From Acidovorax soli (GTDB lineage: Bacteria; Pseudomonadota; Gammaproteobacteria; Burkholderiales; Burkholderiaceae_C): a stretch of DNA of 64,000 nt. The DNA lies in contig NZ_JACHLK010000004.1 in the NCBI RefSeq assembly GCF_014207955.1, forward strand, positions 186,001 to 250,000, read 5' to 3'. The translations under genes and the position numbers were made by a program. Shown in pieces: positions 58,179-64,000 of this stretch. The notes beneath the pieces were generated by a model. It was not told the DNA's origin and did no database searches. It saw only the letters and a list, made by a program, of their open reading frames with translations. Numbering within the stretch: position 1 is the stretch's first letter; each line of letters starts with the position of its first letter.

Positions 58179-59299
58179 CGCGTGCCGCCCCCCGTGTCCA
58201 GTGCGGTTGCCACGGAAGCCGCCAGCGGCAGGCCCTGCAGCAAGGCCGGGTCGCGTGCCGCCACCAGCCACTGCACCAGCGGTGAGGGCGCGGGCAGCTC
58301 GCGCACCAGGGCGGGACGGGCCTGGACCAGGCGCACCTGGTCCTCCTCCTGTACCACGTCGCGCACGGTGCACCAGCCCTGCGCCGTGCGCACGATGCCC
58401 ATCTGCAGCGCATCGGCGGGCGCCTCCTCGCAGGTCGGCAACTGGTTGAGCAGCGCCAGCACCTCGCCCTGGTAGCGCTCGACGGGCGGGCGGTTCTGCT
58501 TGCCCTTGATCTGGTCGATGGCCAGGCGGCCGTCCTCGCGCACATGGGCGCTGATGGTGATGTGCGGCACCTGGCTGGCCGTGCGGTAGGAAAACAGGCG
58601 CAGGCGCCCTTCCTCGCAGGCCTTGGCATAGTGCTCGCCGTAGCCGCCGGCCAGGCTGCGCCGGTTTGCGAACTGGCCCAGGCAGTGGCGCATCATCTGG
58701 CTTTCATAGGCCATTTCGGCACGCAGGTGCTCGCTGTCGGGGCGGAACTCGATGAAATGCCCCTGCTCGCCCTGCCAGGCCAGCGCCACGGCCTCGGGCA
58801 GGTGCTCGCGCCAGCCGGCCGCAGCCTTGGCCTCGTAGGCAGCATGCTCTTCTTGCCACAAAGCCAGGGCCTGCGGCGCGGTCACGCGCTGCAGCTTGCC
58901 CTGCAACGAGGTGCCTTCGCGCGACAGCAGAAATTCCACCAGCCGGGCCTCCAGCGCCAGCACCGCATCGGCCTCGGGGTCGATCCACCACAGGGGAATC
59001 TCCGGCACGGATGCATGGCGCGCGGGTGCCTCGCCCAGCCGGGCCAGTGCCCAGGGCGGCACGGGGGCCGGCTGGAGCAGGGCCTGCGCCTGCTCGCGCT
59101 GCGTGACGGCCTGCAGCACCGGTGCCGGCGCCTGCAGGTTGCCCACCACATGCCGGTAGAAGTGGTTGAGCAGCCAGGCGCGCACCTCCTCCGGATCACC
59201 GCGCGCGCTGGAGCGCCGGCCGATGGCGCTGCGGATCGCGGGCGCATTCACCACGTCGCGCGCGCCGTAGGTGCCGCGTGCGGCGGCGGCAAGGGCCAT
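58175..59299 (-). CDS. Unknown protein, third gene of the C13/TPR/DUF1266 unit
   Basis: 374 residues from ATG 59299, which overlaps the TAA of the TPR gene as TAATG. I do not recognise a family with confidence. The middle contains a Y-E-S-Q-M-M-R-H-C-L-G-Q-F segment, then Y-G-E-H-Y-A-K-A-C, L-R-L-F-S-Y-R-T and P-H-I-T-I-S-A-H. That pattern (H-C-[LV]-G, then S-[LYF]-R, then P-H-x-T) resembles PcfJ-like plasmid/phage proteins. It is soluble, rich in Trp/Leu/Ala, and ends G-G-G-T-R. Codon use matches its neighbours. Overlaps on both sides place it firmly in the operon, so its role should follow that of the TPR and DUF1266 partners. Confidence 0.75.
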   Translation of the reverse strand: MALAAAARGTYGARDVVNAPAIRSAIGRRSSARGDPEEVRAWLLNHFYRHVVGNLQAPAPVLQAVTQREQAQALLQPAPVPPWALARLGEAPARHASVPEIPLWWIDPEADAVLALEARLVEFLLSREGTSLQGKLQRVTAPQALALWQEEHAAYEAKAAAGWREHLPEAVALAWQGEQGHFIEFRPDSEHLRAEMAYESQMMRHCLGQFANRRSLAGGYGEHYAKACEEGRLRLFSYRTASQVPHITISAHVREDGRLAIDQIKGKQNRPPVERYQGEVLALLNQLPTCEEAPADALQMGIVRTAQGWCTVRDVVQEEDQVRLVQARPALVRELPAPSPLVQWLVAARDPALLQGLPLAASVATALDTGGGTR

Positions 59300-61629
59300 T
59301 ACCAGAATTTCCACCAGGGCTTGCCGGCGCCCATGGCCTTCTTGCAGCTGGCGATGTCGTCGCGCGCATAGCCGGCCTGCTCGGCGTCGCTCTCGTCGTC
59401 CGGGCGCACCATCTTGAGCGATTCCTGGTAGAGCGCCATGGCCTGGTCGAAGTGCTTGGTGTTCTCGTACACATTGCCGGCCACGCGGCGGATACCGGGC
59501 AGTGCATTGGCCCGCACGCGCGGCATCACGCGCTCCAGCCGGGCCAGCGCATCGGCGGGCTGCGACCAGGCCAGGCTGCGCAGCATGACCAGCAGGGCGC
59601 CGAGGTAGTCGTCTTCGTTCTCGGCCTGGTCATCGCGGTCCAGGCCATTCCACCATTCGTCCAGGCGCTGCAGCCAGATGTCGATTTCGTTGTCGCGGTC
59701 CAGATCGTAGAGTGCGCGGCACACGGTCTTGAAGTAGCCCGTGGGATCGTGGCGGCTGTAGCCGTAGTCCAGCGAGTAGTGCCACAGGGTGTCGGCCGCG
59801 GCGATCAGCTCGGCCTTGCGCTCCGAGGCCGAGTAGCAGGACACGAGGCCGTTGTGGTGCTCGGCGAAGGGGCTGGTCTCCAGGCCCTTGTGGTGCAGCG
59901 CAATGGCTTTGTCGTAGTCCTTGAGGTTCCAGCGGTAGTAGATGGCCAGGTTGTTGCACAGCATGGAGTAGACATGCACGTCGCCATCGCGGAACCAGCC
60001 TTCGCCGGTGGCGAAGAAGGCCTCGAAATGCACCACCGCCGCCTCGTAGTAGCGGGCCTTGAGGGTGTCGATGTCCTGCTCGGGCCAGTCCTCGTCATCG
60101 CTGGCGCCGCAGGCCTGCTGGAGGTTGAAGTCCAGCCACACGCCGATGTTGTAGCACCAGCCGGCCGCGGGCGAGGCCGCAAACGGCTGCTGCAGGGCCT
60201 TGGCGACGCCATGCACCTTGACCCGGCTGACCCACAGCGCCTGCAGCAGGTCGGGCGCGGCCATGGCGGGCTCGCGCACCGCCGTCTCCAGCAGCGGCAG
60301 GGCGCGCGCATGCTCGCCGCCCGCGAACAGGCGCAGGCCGTCCAGACAAGCCAGCACCGGGTGTTCCGGCAGGGCCAGGCGCGCCTGGGCCAGGTGGTGG
60401 TCGATGAAGGCCTCGGGGTCCTCCGGGTCCTCCACCCAGCCGGCGTCGTCCATGGCGGCGCTGGCCAGCGCCAGGTGCCAGAAGGGGTGGGCGGTGGCGC
60501 CCCGGGCCAGGTGGGCCTTCATTTGCGCGAGGGCGACCGTGCAGGCATGGCGCATCGAACCTGGGCGCTTGCTGCTGGCGCTTTCGAAGGCCAGCTGCGC
60601 GGCTTCGTCCATGTGGCCGGCCTCGATCAAGAGGTCGAGCACGAAGATGCTGAAGTCGTCTTCCTGGTCATTGGTCAGGCCGAAACGGCCCTGCTTGGCC
60701 TTTGACAGTGCCGCGTCGAGCTGGCCCTGGCGCTGCAGTGCCCTGGCCTGCAGCCGGGCGCGGCGCACGGAAACGTCGCGTTGCAGCGGGCGGGACAGGT
60801 CGGCCGGCATGCGCGCGGGGATCTGCTGCACGATGGTGTCGATGCTGGCGGGGTGCAGGGCCACGAACTGCTCGCCCAGCTTCAGCCAGTCCTCGTGGTC
60901 CACGTCCTGCTCCGGCGCGGCATTGCGCAGCTGGTCCATGGCCTGCTGCACCAACTGCTGAGCCTGGGCGCCATCGCCCTCGGCGGCGGCCACCTCGGCC
61001 AGGCGCGTGGCCAGCACCGCCTCGTCCCAGGCGCGGTAGGCCGAGCGCCCGGGCTGCACCACCTGCAGCGCATAGCGGGCCTGGGCGCAGCGGCGCCACA
61101 CGCCATAGTCCTTGCTGCGTTCGGCCTGGCCCGACAGGTGTTCCCAGGCCCGGTCGGACTGATGGTCCAGCGGCGGCTGGGCCAGCAGGCGCGCCATGCC
61201 ATCGAGTGCCTGGTGCAGCAGCGCCACCTGGTCGGGCAGGGCGCGCAAGGCCTGGGTGCGCGCGAAGCCGATGTCTACCTGCGCGTCATGGCGCTCGGCG
61301 GCCGGCAGCGCCTCCAGCATGGCCGCGGCATGGGTGTCGATGGCCTGCAGGGCCTGGGCCGGCTGGCCGGCGCGCATCCACAGGTCATGCACACGGTGCA
61401 GCACCTCCAGCGAGCCGGGCTGCAGGGGCTGCAGGCCCAGCATGTCGGTCAGGGCCTGCATGCGCCGGGCATGGGTGTTTTCCTCGCCCTCTGCCTGCCC
61501 GTTGGCGCCGTCCTCCTCACCCTCGTCATCGGGGGCCTCGAACAAGGCCTCTGCTTCGTCCAGGTAGGCGTCGAGCAAGGGGCCGGACAGCGGGGCGGTG
61601 TGCAGGGTGGGGGCGGTGGCAGTCAGCAT
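59299..61629 (-). CDS. Large TPR-like repeat protein
   Basis: 776 residues from ATG 61629. After an acidic low-complexity stretch (~residues 25-50) the chain is an array of helix pairs with TPR-like spacing, for example A-G-Q-P-A-Q-A-L-Q-A-I-D, Y-D-K-A-I-A-L-H-H-K-G-L-E and F-D-Q-A-M-A-L-Y-Q-E-S-L near the C-terminus. No catalytic domain or membrane segment was seen, so it is probably a cytoplasmic scaffold. Its stop overlaps the next start (TAATG). A lipoprotein of the C13 peptidase family is encoded 65 bp upstream on the same strand; a functional tie between them is likely from position but unproved. Confidence 0.82.
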   Translation of the reverse strand: MLTATAPTLHTAPLSGPLLDAYLDEAEALFEAPDDEGEEDGANGQAEGEENTHARRMQALTDMLGLQPLQPGSLEVLHRVHDLWMRAGQPAQALQAIDTHAAAMLEALPAAERHDAQVDIGFARTQALRALPDQVALLHQALDGMARLLAQPPLDHQSDRAWEHLSGQAERSKDYGVWRRCAQARYALQVVQPGRSAYRAWDEAVLATRLAEVAAAEGDGAQAQQLVQQAMDQLRNAAPEQDVDHEDWLKLGEQFVALHPASIDTIVQQIPARMPADLSRPLQRDVSVRRARLQARALQRQGQLDAALSKAKQGRFGLTNDQEDDFSIFVLDLLIEAGHMDEAAQLAFESASSKRPGSMRHACTVALAQMKAHLARGATAHPFWHLALASAAMDDAGWVEDPEDPEAFIDHHLAQARLALPEHPVLACLDGLRLFAGGEHARALPLLETAVREPAMAAPDLLQALWVSRVKVHGVAKALQQPFAASPAAGWCYNIGVWLDFNLQQACGASDDEDWPEQDIDTLKARYYEAAVVHFEAFFATGEGWFRDGDVHVYSMLCNNLAIYYRWNLKDYDKAIALHHKGLETSPFAEHHNGLVSCYSASERKAELIAAADTLWHYSLDYGYSRHDPTGYFKTVCRALYDLDRDNEIDIWLQRLDEWWNGLDRDDQAENEDDYLGALLVMLRSLAWSQPADALARLERVMPRVRANALPGIRRVAGNVYENTKHFDQAMALYQESLKMVRPDDESDAEQAGYARDDIASCKKAMGAGKPWWKFW

Positions 61630-61694
61630 GGTGTGGGCGGAAAAGGAAAGGAGGGAAACGCCGGGGGGTGCCCGGCACGAAAGTCTGCGAGCGC

Positions 61695-62546
61695 TTATGG
61701 CGCCTGCAGCCAGTCCTTGAGCGGCTGGCCGGCCCAGGCCTTGGCTTCGTCACCCACAAAGGCCAGGGGCTTGGAGGCCGGCAGCTTGCGGCGCTTTTCC
61801 TGCGCAGCGATGGATTTCTGGGCTTCGCCCATCCAGTCGGTGATGGACAGCTTCTCGGCGTCGGCCTGGCCGAACAGGGCTTCGGCAAACGGCGTGTGGT
61901 TGCCGGTGTACTGGCACTTGAACGAGGTGCCGCGCACATCGGTTGCGGTCAGCACCACGCGGTTCGGGGCCTTCAGCGGTTCGATGAAGGCGCCGCTGTA
62001 GCAGGCCGACAGCACCACCAGGGTGGGCACCTTGCCCAGGGGGGCCAGGGCATCGCTCAAGATCTTGGGCGTGATGGGCTGCAGGTTCTTGCCGCCGGCG
62101 TTGACGCTGAGCAGGCCGGGGTTGGCGTGGGTGGAGATGAACAGCAGCACGCGGTCGCGCGGACGCGCCACCTCGGCCGTCTTGGCCATCACGAGGGCGA
62201 AGTTCTCGGCCGTGGCCTGCGGCCAGTCGGCGCTCTGGTCCTTGGCCGGGTTGGCCAGCTTGAGCATCAGCGCGTTCGGGTCGATCTCGCTGACCAGCTT
62301 CTCGGCCAGCACCACGTCGTTGCGGAAGGCCTTGGCCTGCGAATGCATGGCAAAGCCGGCAAAGATGATGCGGCCCGGCGGTTCGGCCGGCGGTGGGGGT
62401 GCGGGGGCGGCCTGGGGTTCCGGGGCTGGTGCTTCGGCCACCGGCGCCGGGGGGGCGGCGCAGCCAGCGGCCACGAGGGCCAGTGCCAGGGCACTGGCGT
62501 GGAAGAAGCGCCGCCGGGCGGCGCTGGGAGCGAGGGAAGAATGCAT
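61695..62546 (-). CDS. C13 (legumain/caspase-like) cysteine peptidase lipoprotein
   Basis: 283 residues from ATG 62546. The N-terminus A-R-R-R-F-F-H followed by a hydrophobic run and lipobox V-A-A-G-C (Cys29) suggests a lipoprotein, possibly Tat-exported. A Pro/Ala linker (~30-57) precedes the peptidase domain. The clan CD catalytic pair is His140 in L-L-F-I-S-T-H-A-N-P-G and Cys182 in V-L-S-A-C-Y-S-G, both after hydrophobic strands as required. C13 enzymes cleave after Asn or Asp, or form GPI-transamidase-like complexes. A periplasmic protease role is inferred. It is followed by the TPR gene and has a promoter-like sequence upstream. Confidence 0.85.
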   Translation of the reverse strand: MHSSLAPSAARRRFFHASALALALVAAGCAAPPAPVAEAPAPEPQAAPAPPPPAEPPGRIIFAGFAMHSQAKAFRNDVVLAEKLVSEIDPNALMLKLANPAKDQSADWPQATAENFALVMAKTAEVARPRDRVLLFISTHANPGLLSVNAGGKNLQPITPKILSDALAPLGKVPTLVVLSACYSGAFIEPLKAPNRVVLTATDVRGTSFKCQYTGNHTPFAEALFGQADAEKLSITDWMGEAQKSIAAQEKRRKLPASKPLAFVGDEAKAWAGQPLKDWLQAP

Positions 62547-62625
62547 CGAAGGCAGGTCCACAGGAAGGCAACAACAATCGGGAGAAACCGGCCCGCTGCG
62601 CGCGGGCGGGCTCCGAAGCGTGCGT

Positions 62626-62653
62626 ATCGTAAGGGAGTACCGTGGCCTGTCCA
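62626..62653 (-). promoter_or_regulatory. Putative promoter of the C13/TPR/DUF1266 unit
   Basis: On the minus strand -35 TGGACA (62653-62648) and -10 TACGAT (62631-62626) with a 16-bp spacer, 80 bp before the C13 start. It is the best box pair in the 196 bp between the opgH terminator and this gene. Confidence 0.4.
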
Positions 62654-62742
62654 GCGCCTGTTTGGGTGAGTGGCCCAGGCACTGGTGTCGTTGTCATTCA
62701 AGGTGGTCAATACTCGATTGCTATCGAATGTGTAGCGCTCAA

Positions 62743-62768
62743 GAAAAAGCCGGTGCATGCACCGGCTT
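62743..62768 (-). terminator. Intrinsic terminator of opgH
   Basis: AAGCCGGTGC/GCACCGGCTT (62747-62768) is a perfect dyad; on the minus strand it is followed by TTTTTCTT. It lies 30 bp after the opgH stop. Confidence 0.85.
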
Positions 62769-62797
62769 CGTGTTTTGTGGCATTTGTCACACTTTGC

Positions 62798-64000
62798 TCA
62801 TGCGGCCCGCAGTGCCGGGCGCGCCAGCCGGCTGGCATGCAGCCAGGCGCGGCGCAGCACCGGGGGCGACCAGGCCTCCTCGGGGATCAGCAGCAGGCGC
62901 TGCGCGCGCAGGGCACGGCCCAGGTCGATCTGGCTGGTCAGCACGGCCAGCGGAATCGCCAGCGCCAGTGGCAGGCCCACGGGCATGAGCCACAGCAGCG
63001 CGCTGCCGTCGACGAAGGCCACGCCCAGGGCGAGCAGGGCGATCACGGCCGTCATGGGGGCGAGCTGGCGCGTGGCCTGGCCCCAGGGCACGGCGTTGGC
63101 TTCGCGCGGGGGCGACTTCCACTGCAGCTCCAGGCCGGTGATGGCCAGCAGCACGAACAGCGAATGGGCCAGCATGCGCACGGGGGCCTGCAGGATGGCC
63201 AGCACGCTTTCGGCCATGGCGCTCTTGACCAGGCTCCAGCCGCCGCCGTACTGCGCCTGTTCGCGGCGCATGAACACGGCGGTCACGCCCAGGATGCGCG
63301 GCAGGAACAGCATGGACACCGTCCAGGCCCACAGGCCCAGCAGCTCGGCGGGCAGGATGTGCCAGTTGGCCACCACGGGCGCGCCCGACAGCCACAGCGC
63401 CGTGCCCAGCGTCAGGAAGGCCAGCCACAGTGGCGCCGACAGGTAGGCCATGGCGCCGGTCACGAACATCGAGCGGTGCACGGCATGGATGCCGGGCTCG
63501 GCCACCAGGCGCGCGTTCTGCAGGTTGCCCTGGCACCAGCGGCGGTCGCGCTGCAGCTCGGCCAGCAGGTCTGGCGGCTGCTGCTCGTAGCTGCCGATCA
63601 GGTCGGACACCAGCCACACGTGGTAGCCGGCGCGGCGCATCAGCGCGGCCTCGACGAAGTCGTGCGACAGGATGCCGCCCGACATGCCGCCCTGGCCCGG
63701 AATGGGCGCCAGCGCGCAGTGCTGCATGAACGGCTCCATGCGGATGATGGCGTTGTGGCCCCAGTAGTGCGACTCGCCCAGCTGCCAGTACTGCATGCCC
63801 AGGGTGAACAATCGGCCCGTGACGCGCGAGGCGAACTGCTGCGCGCGGGCGTGCAGCGTGACGTGGCCGATGGCCTGCGTCGCGGTCTGGATGATGCCGG
63901 CGCTGGGGTGGGCCTCCATCAGCTTGGCCATGGAAACGATGCAGTCGCCGCTCATCACGCTGTCGGCGTCGAGCACTACCATGTAGCGGTAGTCCTTGCC
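62798..64000 (-). CDS. opgH: Glucans biosynthesis glucosyltransferase OpgH (MdoH), N-terminal part outside the window
   Basis: 400 residues of the C-terminal part are visible; the gene enters from the right edge. The segment begins at the GT2 acidic motif M-V-V-L-D-A-D-S. It includes the acceptor-site region G-G-I-L-S-H-D-F-V-E and the R-D-R-R-W-C-Q-G-N-L-Q motif (QxxRW type), followed by about five membrane segments. OpgH polymerises the beta-1,2-glucose backbone of osmoregulated periplasmic glucans across the inner membrane. The usual partner opgG would lie upstream, beyond the window. The protein ends with an Arg/Ala-rich cytoplasmic tail. Confidence 0.93.
   Translation of the reverse strand, partial: GKDYRYMVVLDADSVMSGDCIVSMAKLMEAHPSAGIIQTATQAIGHVTLHARAQQFASRVTGRLFTLGMQYWQLGESHYWGHNAIIRMEPFMQHCALAPIPGQGGMSGGILSHDFVEAALMRRAGYHVWLVSDLIGSYEQQPPDLLAELQRDRRWCQGNLQNARLVAEPGIHAVHRSMFVTGAMAYLSAPLWLAFLTLGTALWLSGAPVVANWHILPAELLGLWAWTVSMLFLPRILGVTAVFMRREQAQYGGGWSLVKSAMAESVLAILQAPVRMLAHSLFVLLAITGLELQWKSPPREANAVPWGQATRQLAPMTAVIALLALGVAFVDGSALLWLMPVGLPLALAIPLAVLTSQIDLGRALRAQRLLLIPEEAWSPPVLRRAWLHASRLARPALRAA

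Overview
The window is a high-GC, gene-dense chromosomal segment from a Gram-negative betaproteobacterium, most likely of the family Comamonadaceae (Acidovorax/Comamonas/Delftia-like). The evidence is the gene set and its order: pilS-pilR-ampD next to ffh, accB-accC-prmA followed by a DUF3426 zinc-ribbon membrane protein, class I nrdA-nrdB beside an alanine/lysine-rich H1-like protein, opgH, and a GC-rich intergenic repeat placed directly after stop codons. The genus is an inference. No rRNA, tRNA, CRISPR array, prophage or intact insertion sequence was seen. The only mobile-element trace is a 207-bp MITE.

Layout. 0-10 kb: a partial 5'-nucleotidase, gspF, an OmpR-type two-component system whose promoter side carries the MITE, a serine beta-lactamase-like lipoprotein, a flavin-dependent oxidoreductase, a CZB protein, and a plsC-cdsA-ruvC operon. 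10-21 kb: a LacI regulator, a large PAS/GAF/GGDEF/EAL protein, a LysR regulator, a DUF3617 protein, a two-gene RNA-repair cassette (RNA ligase plus HD-kinase), and an AraC regulator divergent from a cytochrome P450. 21-28 kb: an operon running rnb-like, tonB-like, aroE, mtgA; then a type IV pilin gene with a C8 tract that puts its last codons out of frame, divergent from a PglL/TfpO-type oligosaccharyltransferase. 28-46 kb: a pseudokinase-HDOD-GAF protein, rodA, yegP, tldD, a DAHP synthase gene behind an aromatic-rich attenuator, mpl, a TlpA-like thioredoxin, accBC, prmA, the DUF3426 protein and a PfkB kinase. 46-57 kb: the H1-like protein, nrdB and nrdA with tandem NrdR boxes, ampD, pilR, pilS, two small membrane-protein genes and ffh. 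57-64 kb: a four-gene minus-strand unit (C13 caspase-like lipoprotein, TPR protein, unknown protein, DUF1266 protein) and the 3' part of opgH.

How genes work together. Cell-envelope functions dominate: phospholipid synthesis (plsC, cdsA), peptidoglycan synthesis and recycling (mtgA, rodA, mpl, ampD), periplasmic glucans (opgH), secretion and pili (gspF, pilin, PglL, pilSR) and SRP targeting (ffh). Aromatic amino-acid synthesis (aroE, aroG with its attenuator), fatty-acid initiation (accBC) and dNTP supply (nrdAB) form the metabolic core. The candidates most worth following are the pilin C-tract and its paired glycosyltransferase, the RNA ligase/HD-kinase pair, the F-Y-F-W-F-F attenuator, and the C13-peptidase/TPR/DUF1266 operon.
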